From Vibrio ponticus (lineage in GTDB: Bacteria > Pseudomonadota > Gammaproteobacteria > Enterobacterales > Vibrionaceae), in the NCBI RefSeq assembly GCF_009938225.1, contig NZ_AP019658.1, positions 496,001-560,000 on the forward strand: 64,000 bases of DNA, in the 5' to 3' direction. A model generated the notes under the pieces. It was not told the DNA's origin, did no database searches, and worked only from the letters and a program-made list of their open reading frames with translations. Shown here piece by piece: positions 25,959-35,680 of the stretch. Position 1 is the first letter of the stretch. Each line of letters begins with the position of its first letter. The position numbers were made by a program, and so were the translations under genes.

Positions 25959-27062
25959 TTATTCCTTATTTTGGTAATATGTTGAATGATAAAAAAGAAA
26001 ACCTAAATCTCCGCCTAAGCGTGTTGAGCGTAGATTGTCTGATAGGTTTATAACGTCATGAATTTGTCTCTCTTGCGCTGAAGAGTATGTAAGGTAGGGT
26101 GCGAGCCAAGCGCTACGACCATTTATTGTTATATTTGCATCAATCTGTTCGACACCAGTTTGATGTTCGAAAACGGGGTTACTCATTGCATGGTTGAAGA
26201 GATTCGTGGTTAATCGCTCAATCTGATGCCTATGAGCATCATAGACAGCGGGGCTGTTTTGTTTAATGAACAGTCCGAGCATCGCCAGTGGTTGCATTGC
26301 AAAATTATGATAGTTGGCAGCCCGTTGTTTCCTTTTGATTTCGTTAGGCAAAAAGCCATTGGCATCTATCTGTTTAGCTGCGTAAACAAAACCCGCTAGT
26401 GCCCAATGATAGAGTTCAGAGTCATTTAAAACGGCTGCGGAAGCCATTACAGCCCAAGCCGCCCAATAATCGTGATTATTGATCTGTGTGGGTTTGCGAT
26501 TTGAATAGTCCTCGACAACTTGCCACGCCAGTTTTGATAACCAACTTTTTATCTGTTCATCTTGCGGTGACGGAATTTGGGCTGCGTAATTGGTTCGTAC
26601 TTTCAGGTAGTTACTTGCGACGGTCGCTAGCGTCCATTTTTTGATGGCTTTGCCAACATAATTGACTTGTTCGCTTGAAGCAATCGAACTGGATTTCGCC
26701 CAATTTTCTAAGTTAGCTAAATAACAACTTAGATCGTTTTCTGCGGGTGATGCAATTAGCCTATCGGCTAGTTTAGTTGTATAAGAACTGAACTTATTTA
26801 TACCGAGAGTTTCTTGTCTATATTTTTTGTCTAAGCTGGCGACAACTTGGCTCTTGTTTGGATCATTTTTGCGATATTTACTATTAAATATCAATGTTCC
26901 TTGATAGGGCGGAATCATGATGCACGGCACTGGTTTCGGGCTCATCGGTGCCATTTGGATAATGTAGCCTGGCGGAACATCAACATGCACCACGCTCGCA
27001 TCAGTGCTGCAAGCAGTAACGAAAAAAGTCACAAGAGCCAATGTGCTGTGTCGCCAGGTCAT
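25959..27062 (-). CDS. algL: Alginate lyase AlgL (PL5), predicted lipoprotein
   Basis: A 367-residue protein of the polysaccharide lyase 5 family. Visible family residues are NSKYRKND (catalytic-site Lys, about K62), NNHDYWAAW (N196, H197) and RAANYHNFAMQPLAML (Arg and catalytic Tyr). In Pseudomonas AlgL is periplasmic and clears misrouted polymer during export. Here the N-terminus ends with VTAC, which fits a lipobox with Cys18, so the enzyme may be membrane-anchored rather than free. It starts 2 bp after algX and precedes algA. Confidence 0.9.
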   Translation of the reverse strand: MTWRHSTLALVTFFVTACSTDASVVHVDVPPGYIIQMAPMSPKPVPCIMIPPYQGTLIFNSKYRKNDPNKSQVVASLDKKYRQETLGINKFSSYTTKLADRLIASPAENDLSCYLANLENWAKSSSIASSEQVNYVGKAIKKWTLATVASNYLKVRTNYAAQIPSPQDEQIKSWLSKLAWQVVEDYSNRKPTQINNHDYWAAWAVMASAAVLNDSELYHWALAGFVYAAKQIDANGFLPNEIKRKQRAANYHNFAMQPLAMLGLFIKQNSPAVYDAHRHQIERLTTNLFNHAMSNPVFEHQTGVEQIDANITINGRSAWLAPYLTYSSAQERQIHDVINLSDNLRSTRLGGDLGFLFYHSTYYQNKE

Positions 27063-27064
27063 TA

Positions 27065-28423
27065 TTAGGCTCCCCTTGAGGTATCTAAGCAGACAGAACC
27101 CGAGATTTGGGTTATTGCAGACGATGTCGAATTGATATCAATTAAATCGACAGCAAGAATTTTTCCCAATTTGTCAGTTTGCTTCTCTGCCAGATCGAAG
27201 ACGAAGCGCCCATTTTTGTGTCGATTGCGCGTTGAGCTTAAGTAGACTTTTGTTTTGCGACCGGATGCGTGCCATATCAGCAATCTCAGCGACTTAGTGT
27301 CTGCTACTCCAGTATCTAGATCAATGACGAGTTGAGATGGATAGTAATTGAGCAGGCTTGGTGCAAAAATCAGTTCTTTCTTTTGCTTCCCTTCCAACGT
27401 TGAGTTGAATGTCGTTAGCTTAGGTTTGTTTTGGCAACCATTATCCGCCATTGGGAGCATGTGTTGTAAACGTTCAGGGCTAGTAGGGTCGTAGTGAGAT
27501 AGTAACTCCCAAATGATGATTCTGTGGGTATCACTACCGTCATCATCTGTTTGTAGAAATTGCAACCAAGCGCCATACTCAGCCCCCCCACTGACTGCAA
27601 AGTTCGCAACATCTCTTTCAAGTGCTTCTTTTAGGAAACCTTCAAAATTGTAAGCTAAGCCATTCGAATAACTTGTACCAATAAGGTAAATCTGGGGCTC
27701 TGCGGTTGCGAATAGATCAACTTCTTCGTCTGGTACTGTTTCATAACGTGTCGTTGTCTCATTAACAAACGAGTAACCACAAATGCTCTTGAGTACAGTA
27801 TTGAACGTTGAGCTTGAAAGTTGGTAGTCCCCGGTCTCACGTGTTTCATATTTGCTTTGAGACTTAGGAATGTGCTGTATTAGATTATGTTCCTCGAGAT
27901 AATTGGCAATGACATTAGCGGCATGCATCGCGCCTTCAGGTCGCCAGTGGATATCACGATGGAAATAATAGTTAGGCTCTACAGAGTCCATATCCTGAGA
28001 AAGGTCAGGAGCATGAATGCCTTCCTGTTTATACAGGTTTAATATCGCATGATATTGATCTCGAAGATCTTGTTTTGATGAATACTCACCATTGAACCAG
28101 CGATTTTTTTCCAAGGTCCTCGGTGGTGTATGAGCAATGACAATGGTTGCATTTAAACGTTGCTCTACGGTATCAATAAAGCGTTTAAGTTGTTTGATAC
28201 TTTGGCGGTCAATTCGTTTTGATAACTCTCGTTGACCACCAGCGATCCAGTTTCCTGAGTCGAGTACTAAGGGAAACATGTTTCTAGTGTACTCAGTATT
28301 GTAGTTGTCTTTATCCGCAGCGGCGTCGCAGAGTCCTCTCGCTACTTCAACATCGTAGGTTGGATTGGCGGCGGCTTTAAAGCTGACCACTAGTAAAAAA
28401 ATGAACATGTAAAACGTTTTCAT
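27065..28423 (-). CDS. algX: Alginate O-acetyltransferase AlgX
   Basis: A 452-residue periplasmic protein with a signal peptide (FYMFIFLLVVSFKAAA). The SGNH-like domain has D157 and H159 in RDIHWRPEG and the nucleophile S251 in IGTSYSNG, spaced as in Pseudomonas AlgX. The C-terminal ~110 residues should be the carbohydrate-binding module (LVIDLDTG, LRLLIWHASG, VYLSSTRNR), and paired Cys residues are present. It puts acetyl groups on mannuronate residues and is part of the trans-envelope complex. The ATG at 28423 follows GAGTGG; a GTG at 28432 is the alternative. It starts 2 bp after algF. Confidence 0.9.
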   Translation of the reverse strand: MKTFYMFIFLLVVSFKAAANPTYDVEVARGLCDAAADKDNYNTEYTRNMFPLVLDSGNWIAGGQRELSKRIDRQSIKQLKRFIDTVEQRLNATIVIAHTPPRTLEKNRWFNGEYSSKQDLRDQYHAILNLYKQEGIHAPDLSQDMDSVEPNYYFHRDIHWRPEGAMHAANVIANYLEEHNLIQHIPKSQSKYETRETGDYQLSSSTFNTVLKSICGYSFVNETTTRYETVPDEEVDLFATAEPQIYLIGTSYSNGLAYNFEGFLKEALERDVANFAVSGGAEYGAWLQFLQTDDDGSDTHRIIIWELLSHYDPTSPERLQHMLPMADNGCQNKPKLTTFNSTLEGKQKKELIFAPSLLNYYPSQLVIDLDTGVADTKSLRLLIWHASGRKTKVYLSSTRNRHKNGRFVFDLAEKQTDKLGKILAVDLIDINSTSSAITQISGSVCLDTSRGA

Positions 28424-28425
28424 GA

Positions 28426-29040
28426 TTACCACTCAGAATCAGCACTGATAGCTTTGGTACCCCAAGCTGTTTGAAATGCGACAATGTCACTGGCATAGCC
28501 GCGTTTTAGTGATACGCGGTTAATCTCTGCAACCGGCGTTTGGGCACTGTCTTTGATTAGGAAATTTAGCTTCATCGGATTGACTTCCCGTTCGATGGCT
28601 TGGTGTTTTCCAAGGTTCTCAAACACAGGTTTATTGCTTTGGGTTGTGAGGGATAGAGATTGATCGGAAATATTAATAAAGGCGATTCGCGCCGCTTTTT
28701 TACTGGCATTTTTAGCTTGTTCTACAAAACGAAGCTCATTGTTGAGAATGAAGAAGGTGAACTTTCGATTACTAGGGATAGTGAGTGTTTTTTCAATGCC
28801 ACCAACGGTGAGTAAGTAACTACCTGCATCAAGCGCGATATAAGGAGAAGCCGAATAGGCTGGGGTTGGTTTGGTTTTTTTGCCGTTAACTTTCAGGGTC
28901 TGACTATCGTTATCAGTATTGACAAGACGAACAAAACTCGAGTCCTTACTTGGTTTAGGATCATAAAGGGCAGCATCATCCGCTGATACTTGGAAGGCGA
29001 AGAATAAGCTCAACGTAAAAAGAGCGTTGATGAATTTCAT
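28426..29040 (-). CDS. algF: Alginate O-acetylation protein AlgF
   Basis: A 204-residue periplasmic protein with a signal peptide (MKFINALFTLSLFFAFQVSA). It has the two beta-rich halves of AlgF (FVRLVNTDNDSQTLKVNG and RIAFINISDQSLSLTT). AlgF is needed for acetylation with AlgI, AlgJ and AlgX, probably as an adaptor. Its ATG overlaps the TGA of algJ in ATGA, so translation is coupled. The open frame extends upstream, but the start at 29040 is set by the signal peptide and the overlap. Confidence 0.9.
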   Translation of the reverse strand: MKFINALFTLSLFFAFQVSADDAALYDPKPSKDSSFVRLVNTDNDSQTLKVNGKKTKPTPAYSASPYIALDAGSYLLTVGGIEKTLTIPSNRKFTFFILNNELRFVEQAKNASKKAARIAFINISDQSLSLTTQSNKPVFENLGKHQAIEREVNPMKLNFLIKDSAQTPVAEINRVSLKRGYASDIVAFQTAWGTKAISADSEW

Positions 29041-30092
29041 GAGTGGTCTCCTTGCATACTCATATAGAATTGTTGGGATTCGAAATAACGGATGGGTATT
29101 TCCCAAATAATGGTCTTAACGCCCCCTTCGAGTAGTGAAGTATCGTTAAGAACATGAAGCATTGGTTTAAAAGGACCTTCTCCTGCAACGGACATGTTAA
29201 TTAAGTCCTGACTGGCGGCTTCACGTAAAAAGCCAGGGAAATTCCAATTAGGATTCGCACTGTAGCTAGTGCCAACTAAAACAAGTTCAGGAGGAGGTTG
29301 GTCACCAAATAGCGCATCTTCATTATTTGCCTCTGGTGCGGTGCGATAGATAGACAAACTATCAGGAGAAGGTCCCAAAGATTTGAAATAGGGATAGACC
29401 GGAATAAAGTTGAGTAAGTCACCTCGGAACTCTTGAGTTTCAATTAACTGCGAAAGATAGGGTGTCTCCCCTTTACTTAATTGCTGGTTCGCTAAAGCAG
29501 TCGCGGCGACTTTTGCTCCGACCGGGCTCCAGTGCGTGTCGGTTTTCAAATAGAGTTCTGAATGGTCACTATGGTTGCTAAATATAGAAAATAGGTCGAG
29601 GTACTCAACTTGAATGGCATCCAATGAGTGAGTGACTCGCAATCTTAATTGCTCGCCTCTTAGCTGTTGCTTTGGGGATAGGTGAGAGTAAATTTCGGCT
29701 TTCTCGGGGATAAGCATTATCTTTAATGTGACATTAAGCCGTTGAAGCGTTTCTGCTGTATCCTGGATAAAAGCGATGTTTCCCGCCAATCGTGACTCAA
29801 CAGGTAGCTCATACTCCTCTTGGCTGAATAACCAACCATCAGTTCCTATGACTACTCCTGTCATTCCCTCATCTAGCAACACGTAGTCAAGCATTGCCCA
29901 AAGATTTTTTGACCATTCGGATAGAATGGAATGATCATCGTAGAGAGTCTCTATGGCTCTTGTACGCTCTCCATTAAGGATATTGCCTTGAATAGGTTGC
30001 TTAGGTATCTGATATAAGTTGCCAATGCAAACCAAGCTGATAAACAGCATAAAGATGAGCGAGGAAGTTTTGAGATAGATATCTTTCATCAT
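29037..30092 (-). CDS. algJ: Alginate O-acetyltransferase AlgJ
   Basis: A 351-residue membrane-anchored SGNH-type acetyltransferase with an N-terminal hydrophobic segment (SLIFMLFISLVCIG). Catalytic residues visible are D185 and H187 in TDTHWSPVGA and S276 in VGTSYSANP. It is related to AlgX but lacks the C-terminal binding module. It receives acetyl groups passed through the AlgI membrane protein. It starts 5 bp after algI. Confidence 0.9.
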   Translation of the reverse strand: MMKDIYLKTSSLIFMLFISLVCIGNLYQIPKQPIQGNILNGERTRAIETLYDDHSILSEWSKNLWAMLDYVLLDEGMTGVVIGTDGWLFSQEEYELPVESRLAGNIAFIQDTAETLQRLNVTLKIMLIPEKAEIYSHLSPKQQLRGEQLRLRVTHSLDAIQVEYLDLFSIFSNHSDHSELYLKTDTHWSPVGAKVAATALANQQLSKGETPYLSQLIETQEFRGDLLNFIPVYPYFKSLGPSPDSLSIYRTAPEANNEDALFGDQPPPELVLVGTSYSANPNWNFPGFLREAASQDLINMSVAGEGPFKPMLHVLNDTSLLEGGVKTIIWEIPIRYFESQQFYMSMQGDHS

Positions 30093-30097
30093 TAGCC

Positions 30098-31501
30098 TCA
30101 GAACTGGAAATAGAGGAATGGCGAGTAAGCTGAAGCGATAAGCTTGCTCACGGATAATGCAAACAAACCTAATACTAATGCGGGCTTCATAAGATTCGGC
30201 ATACTCATTGAAATGTGATTAAAACGGGTCGCTAAGTTTTCAATCAATATGTAACCGATACCGACGGCTAAAAAGCAGGTTGCACGATAAGAGGGGTTAA
30301 GTTGCACGGCTAGATCATCGATGGCTGAAAAATCGAACATAACCACGTAGTATTCGAATGCCTGCTGCACATCATTAGCACGAAAGGCTACCCAGCCTAT
30401 AATGACGATTAACATGGTTAGACTAAAACGAACCAACTTAAGCTTTTCCCCTTTTGACCAACCCGTTACTCTTTCTAGTGCGAGGATCGAGCCATGTAGC
30501 GTCCCCCAAAGAATGAATGTCCAGTTAGCGCCATGCCAAAGTCCTCCTAGTAACATAGTGAGAAGAAGGTTGCGATAAGTCAGCAGGTTACTGCCTCGGC
30601 TTCCGCCAAGTGGAATGTAGAGATAATCTCTTAACCATGTCGAAAGGCTGATGTGCCAGCGGCGCCAAAATTCGGTGATACTTAAACTGACATAGGGGCG
30701 GTTAAAGTTCTGAATAAAGCGAAACCCCATCATTAGCCCTAAGCCACATGCCATATCGCTGTAACCGGAAAAATCAAAGTAGAGCTGAATAGAGTAGGCT
30801 ATCGCTCCTAGCCAGGCATCGGCAAATGAAGGTTCGGAGAGCAAGAAGCTTTCATCGGCAATCGCTGCCACAGAGTCAGCTATCAATACTTTCTTGATGA
30901 AGCCAATCATAAATAGCAGCACGCCCTCACCGAAAAGCGCAAAGCTATGTGTGCGCGAGGCAAATTGTTCTGCGACGTCTTTATAACGTAGCACCGGTCC
31001 AGCGATAAGCTGTGGGAATAGGGCGATGAATGCCGCAAAGTCGATTAGCCGAGTGGTGACTGGAACATCTTTTCTATATACGTCTACAACATAGCTTATT
31101 GCTTGGAAAATATAGAACGAAATTCCGATGGGTAGAATGATATTCGCCAGTGGAAGAGGAGATGCGCCTAGCGATGTGAGTACGCTGTTGAGGCTTTCAA
31201 CGCCGAAGTTGGCATACTTAAAATAAGCCAATGTTGATAAGTTACCCGCAATAGCCAGTGTTAACCACTGCTTCGCTTTTTTCCTATTCGTCCCAATATG
31301 TTGTGACACTTTGAGCGCTAAGCAGTAGTTCCATAGTGTCACGGCAATGAATAAGGCTAGAAAATCAACTCGCCACCAAGCATAAAAACTGTAGCTACCT
31401 ACCAAGATCACCCAGGACTTGAGTCGAAAAGGAACAACATAGTAGATCGCCAAGAATATAGGTAAAAACAGAAATAGAAATACAGACGAAGAAAAGACCA
31501 T
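30098..31501 (-). CDS. algI: MBOAT O-acyltransferase AlgI
   Basis: A 467-residue polytopic inner-membrane protein of the MBOAT family. The conserved active-site His is H323 in LLGGLWHGANW, and RPYVSLSITEFWRRWHISLSTWLRDYLYIPLGG (two adjoining blocks) is the diagnostic membrane-bound acyltransferase region. It moves acetyl groups from a cytoplasmic donor to the periplasmic acetyltransferases. It lies between algG and algJ at 3-5 bp spacing. Confidence 0.92.
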   Translation of the reverse strand: MVFSSSVFLFLFLPIFLAIYYVVPFRLKSWVILVGSYSFYAWWRVDFLALFIAVTLWNYCLALKVSQHIGTNRKKAKQWLTLAIAGNLSTLAYFKYANFGVESLNSVLTSLGASPLPLANIILPIGISFYIFQAISYVVDVYRKDVPVTTRLIDFAAFIALFPQLIAGPVLRYKDVAEQFASRTHSFALFGEGVLLFMIGFIKKVLIADSVAAIADESFLLSEPSFADAWLGAIAYSIQLYFDFSGYSDMACGLGLMMGFRFIQNFNRPYVSLSITEFWRRWHISLSTWLRDYLYIPLGGSRGSNLLTYRNLLLTMLLGGLWHGANWTFILWGTLHGSILALERVTGWSKGEKLKLVRFSLTMLIVIIGWVAFRANDVQQAFEYYVVMFDFSAIDDLAVQLNPSYRATCFLAVGIGYILIENLATRFNHISMSMPNLMKPALVLGLFALSVSKLIASAYSPFLYFQF

Positions 31502-31504
31502 AAA

Positions 31505-33007
31505 TCAATCCTTATTTTTTTGAATTTGCAATGCGGTGGCGTCATTGACGTTTTGTGCAAAGACTTCAAAAAATGGTTTTAGGTCACCGAGAAAGTTCGC
31601 ATTGTAACTATTGCCATTTTCGCCGAAGGAGATGTTGCCAAGCGTGGTAAACTCGAAGTCACTAACGTTTATTGCCGCGCTTTTGTTGGCAACTATGCTT
31701 CCACCAGATGCGGTGAATGACACTTTGGCAGTGAAAGGATCCAGGGTTAGGTCACGGTGAGTGTGCTCAGACAGGTTATTGGTATGCCCATAAATTCCAG
31801 CCCCCCCATTGGCAATTAACTTATTGTCGTACAAAGAGATATTTTGACTATTGCGGATATTAATGCCGTGCTCTTGATTGTTATAGACAAGATTATTGAT
31901 GACAAAATTGTTGTCGCTTTCTTGTAGGGTAATGCCATCACCACCGTTGTCGAATGCGCGATTATTCACGATAAGGTTGTTTACTGACGAGCGGTCCAGC
32001 ATTATGCCCGAGCGTTTGTTATTGAAGCTGATGTTGTCAAAGATAAAGCTATTATTCACTTCGCGAGAGATAATGATGCCATGCTTTTGCAGCGTACCAT
32101 GTGTGATATTTTTTGCGATGATAAGTCGCTCTGAGTAGTCATGGGGGTCAATACCATAGACTACATTGGCGATATATTCGTTGCCCAAAATGACGACGTC
32201 TTCCGCCTTGTAACAGTAAAATCCATAGTAAACATCAATGAAATCGTTATTGACTAGATAACCAGTTGCCTTGGTATTACTGATCCAAGGTCTCTGCTTG
32301 AGTTCTTGCTCGCTGAGATATTGTGTCGTGAGGGATATGCCATAGGCTTTAGAACTGAAATAGCCCAAGCTTTCAAAACTGGAATTGTAGAAGAAGGTTT
32401 TTGAGCCATTCCACACGCTATAAAATGCACGGTAGTCGCTTTTATTTCCGGACCAATATGAAGGGCTATTGGTGGATTCGCGCCATGAGTTGATTGTTGC
32501 ATCAAGAACAAAAAACTCTCCGCCACCGACTAAGAAGGTGCGTCGTTCTTCTGACAGCCTAAGTTCTTCTCCGTCATCTATAAGGATTGCAGCATCACCT
32601 CTTACCAAAATAGGGAATCGAGCAAGGTAGGTGTTTGGCTTGCTTTCATCTGGGATCAGTGCATGCGGAAATTTCGCTGCAATATCTTCTAAGCTGGCTA
32701 AGCCATTTTCAATTACAAGGATTTGCGGTACCGCTCCTTGATCTTGAGCTTGCTGAGTCATATCGGTAATTAATTGAAAACGCCTTAATAACCCTTGCTC
32801 GGGTAATCGTTGTAATGTGATTTCTGCTTGATGCGACCATGAAGACAATTGTTCATGGAAAAAAGCTTGGTTGTAGCGGGAAATATCTGGCAATTCCGGT
32901 GAAACCTTAGGAGGTGTGTCAACTGGTTGGCTTGAATAGGGGGTTTGTTGCCCCGCGATCACGCAAAAGGGTAGTAAGCTTGAGAGTAAGAGTGTCGATT
33001 TTAACAT
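31505..33007 (-). CDS. algG: Mannuronan C5-epimerase AlgG
   Basis: A 500-residue periplasmic enzyme with a signal peptide (LLLSSLLPFCVIAG). The right-handed parallel beta-helix is visible as repeated short strands with Asn ladders (NNFVINNLVYNNQEHGI). The catalytic motif DPHD is at 287-290 in GIDPHDYSE. It converts D-mannuronate to L-guluronate in the polymer and protects it during export. The motif is strong evidence that the product is alginate-like rather than another mannose-derived polymer. It starts 8 bp after algE. Confidence 0.93.
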   Translation of the reverse strand: MLKSTLLLSSLLPFCVIAGQQTPYSSQPVDTPPKVSPELPDISRYNQAFFHEQLSSWSHQAEITLQRLPEQGLLRRFQLITDMTQQAQDQGAVPQILVIENGLASLEDIAAKFPHALIPDESKPNTYLARFPILVRGDAAILIDDGEELRLSEERRTFLVGGGEFFVLDATINSWRESTNSPSYWSGNKSDYRAFYSVWNGSKTFFYNSSFESLGYFSSKAYGISLTTQYLSEQELKQRPWISNTKATGYLVNNDFIDVYYGFYCYKAEDVVILGNEYIANVVYGIDPHDYSERLIIAKNITHGTLQKHGIIISREVNNSFIFDNISFNNKRSGIMLDRSSVNNLIVNNRAFDNGGDGITLQESDNNFVINNLVYNNQEHGINIRNSQNISLYDNKLIANGGAGIYGHTNNLSEHTHRDLTLDPFTAKVSFTASGGSIVANKSAAINVSDFEFTTLGNISFGENGNSYNANFLGDLKPFFEVFAQNVNDATALQIQKNKD

Positions 33008-33015
33008 TGTGTCAC

Positions 33016-34350
33016 CTACAACTTGACTGTGATATCGAAACGCAGACGAGTTTCGTCTTGAAAATGCTTAAGAGCATCATCTGTCACGAAATGAGAGGCA
33101 CGAATTTGCATCACACTGCTAAGAGAGGTACCGAGTAAGTTATCACTGCGATAAGACGCTTCTATATCAAAGCCTGTGCCAAGTGTTTTTTGTCTATTAT
33201 TAATAAGCAGTCGGTGCTGTCGACGAGATATAGGTGCGGCTCTATCTGCCTTTTGATAGCTTGAAATGGCACCAGTGATTGACCAGTCACGGTCAAAAGC
33301 GTAAGAAGCGAATATGGACCCGGTGACTAAGTTAGACAGATCTGGATCAAAGGCGTAGTTAAACTGGTAGAGTGAGTTACGGTTACCTGCATACTTGCCC
33401 TTATTTGAGGCTAGAGCAGTTTGAATAAAAGTACTTTCTGCATTTTTTCCGCCCTCACTATAAGCGAAGGTTCCACCTAAATAGAAAGGTGCTGATGATA
33501 TTTGCGTTCGAACTCCACCCAGAAATGCGTTGGCGGAAATGGAGCTCTGGCGAAGAGTCTGACCATTAAAGTCGAAAAACTGACCGTTACCAAGTAGCTG
33601 AATTGCTTGTAAATTATAGGCAAAGGTACTAGTAGGATCATCCTTGGCTAGCCAGTTATGACTTAAACCTGCACCTAACCACCACAATTCGCCTTCCAGT
33701 GCCGAAGAATACGCGCTAGATACTTTGTCTTCATCGATGTCTTTGTACTGCGTCGTTACGAGACCTTTTAAGCTCCAGTGATGGTAGGGCATCCAGTCGC
33801 TTTCGATTTCAGCCCAGCCATAGAGTTTCGACTTTTCTTCCTCTTTTAGGGAAGTGCTGGAATTGAACGTGGAGAACTTTTGTCCAAAACCAAGCTGCCA
33901 ATCGACGCGGGTGCTGCTTACTTGCCATGAGAGTGATTCAATTTCATCATCAAGCCAGTAAGGGGAGAGTCGATGTCGCTTAAGCCCAATAAATAGGCTA
34001 TTTTGCTGAGATGGTTGTGCAAAATTGTATTGCCACCAAAGCTGATTCAACTTGAATACCAAGTGATCGTTATCTTCAGTATTTGCGGTTGCATTACTAC
34101 CATCGAATGCGTTGTAGTTAACCGCGTCATTGGTAAGTAGGGCTCTTGCGTCAGCATAGATGAACTGATTGCTACTTAACGCGCGGCTATACTTAGCGAT
34201 GTATTCTGCACTGATGACATCGCGGTCTTTTTCCATTGAATTGGTGTTAGTAGACTGAGTTTCCACTGTTGTCTTAATCGATTGAACGAAATCAGCGTTC
34301 GCTTGCATCGACAAACCCGCGACTATGATTGCGATTACCGTCAGTCTCAT
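33016..34350 (-). CDS. algE: Alginate export porin AlgE
   Basis: A 444-residue outer-membrane protein with a signal peptide (IAIIVAGLSMQANA). The sequence alternates amphipathic strands and ends RLRFDITVKL, consistent with a large porin. It fits the AlgE family (SKLYGWAEIESDWMPY, DIEASYRSDNLLGTSL), which exports anionic polymer through an arginine-lined 18-strand pore. It overlaps the end of algK by 4 bp (ATGA). Length is a little below Pseudomonas AlgE (490). Confidence 0.88.
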   Translation of the reverse strand: MRLTVIAIIVAGLSMQANADFVQSIKTTVETQSTNTNSMEKDRDVISAEYIAKYSRALSSNQFIYADARALLTNDAVNYNAFDGSNATANTEDNDHLVFKLNQLWWQYNFAQPSQQNSLFIGLKRHRLSPYWLDDEIESLSWQVSSTRVDWQLGFGQKFSTFNSSTSLKEEEKSKLYGWAEIESDWMPYHHWSLKGLVTTQYKDIDEDKVSSAYSSALEGELWWLGAGLSHNWLAKDDPTSTFAYNLQAIQLLGNGQFFDFNGQTLRQSSISANAFLGGVRTQISSAPFYLGGTFAYSEGGKNAESTFIQTALASNKGKYAGNRNSLYQFNYAFDPDLSNLVTGSIFASYAFDRDWSITGAISSYQKADRAAPISRRQHRLLINNRQKTLGTGFDIEASYRSDNLLGTSLSSVMQIRASHFVTDDALKHFQDETRLRFDITVKL

Positions 34351-35678
34351 GGTGTATTGTCCTTTAAATTGTTGCTTTTAATGGCATTCCTAGCCATCAT
34401 CTCTTGTTTGATTAGTTGTTTTACTCGCGCGTCTTGACGAACGTCTTCACTGGAAGTAGCGGGCTGTTCGTTGGCAGAAAGTTGGTTGTATACGCTAAGG
34501 AAAGCATGTGAATAAGCCGAATTAGGAATGACGCCATTTCCCTGTTCGAACACTTTAGATAGTGTTAAGTAAGCTTTGTCTTGCTTGTTTCTCGCGGCTT
34601 TGAGTAACCAATTAACGCCAGTTTGGAGATGCTGATCGCCTAGTTTTCCAGAGATATACGTTTCGCCTAGTAACCGCTGGGCTTCTGGAATTTCCGATGC
34701 TTGATGCCAATGCTCTACGGCGTTGCGGTAGTTTTGTTGAACACCTTTACCTTTGAGATATGCGTTACCAATTAAGACGTGCGCAGGAGTGTAACCTTGA
34801 GCCGCGAGTACCTTTGCTTGAGTAATTATTTCACCCGCTCGAAGCGAGTGCTTCGGTAAATATCGGTACTCGGTGCTCATCGCCTGGAACCATAATTGAG
34901 GCTTTTCTGCGCCGACGATTTGTGCCAGTGAAACATACAGTGTCGCGTTGGGTCCTCCGATTCGGCGACTTTTAGCCAAGTGAGCGATTGCCGCGATATC
35001 GTCACTGCTCACATCACCTCGAGAATGCGCTTGTTCAAGTTGACTGATGAGGTCGAGTTTCTGTTGATCATTTTGATTCGATGTCTGATTTATAACGGCG
35101 AGTTTGTAGCAATTTATCTGATCGTTTCGAGGGGCGCTTTGACAGTATTGTTTGAGCTCCTTGTTGATATTCTCAATAGGTGCAAAGTCACTGGCGTATT
35201 TTAGTGCCAGAGAGTGGCGACCTGAGATGATGAGCTTATTTAACTCAGGTGCAAGTTCATTGACGTCAAAGCTGGTGTAGTAACGCTTGTAAAAGGACAC
35301 CAAAAGGGGGAGGGCATCGTGAGAAGTGTTCTGGCGATGCCAAATTTTGCTATACAGTTCACCAGCCTCTTCTTCTGTGATACGTGTCATTTCAAGTTTG
35401 AGTAGCCCTAACTCGGCTTTTGGATAAATGTCTAACAGCGAACGATAAAGCTCAGTCGCATTTTCCGGCGAATATGAACCTTTTTTAGGGTCGGCGTACA
35501 TAGCCGCTAAGGCAAGCTTTGCTTCCCAGTAACCTTCATTTGCCAAACGGTTGAGGGTCATTTCAGCTTCATTACTACTTCCCTGTTTATCGAGTTGTTT
35601 AGCGTTATTGACATCGTCAATAACGCATCCAGAAAGTAAGCCTAAAATCAGTAAAGAGACTGGTAGACGCAAAGACAT
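34347..35678 (-). CDS. algK: Outer-membrane lipoprotein AlgK with TPR/Sel1 repeats
   Basis: A 443-residue lipoprotein: the lipobox is LLSGC with Cys18. The mature protein is built of helical Sel1/TPR-like repeats (ANEGYWEAKLALAAMYADPKKG, LIGNAYLKGKGVQQNYRNA, LGETYISGKLG). AlgK helps AlgE localise and connects the pore to the inner-membrane synthase complex. It is 2 bp downstream of alg44 and overlaps algE. Sequence is diverged from Pseudomonas AlgK, and order is the main support for the exact name. Confidence 0.86.
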   Translation of the reverse strand: MSLRLPVSLLILGLLSGCVIDDVNNAKQLDKQGSSNEAEMTLNRLANEGYWEAKLALAAMYADPKKGSYSPENATELYRSLLDIYPKAELGLLKLEMTRITEEEAGELYSKIWHRQNTSHDALPLLVSFYKRYYTSFDVNELAPELNKLIISGRHSLALKYASDFAPIENINKELKQYCQSAPRNDQINCYKLAVINQTSNQNDQQKLDLISQLEQAHSRGDVSSDDIAAIAHLAKSRRIGGPNATLYVSLAQIVGAEKPQLWFQAMSTEYRYLPKHSLRAGEIITQAKVLAAQGYTPAHVLIGNAYLKGKGVQQNYRNAVEHWHQASEIPEAQRLLGETYISGKLGDQHLQTGVNWLLKAARNKQDKAYLTLSKVFEQGNGVIPNSAYSHAFLSVYNQLSANEQPATSSEDVRQDARVKQLIKQEMMARNAIKSNNLKDNTP

Positions 35679-35680
35679 AC

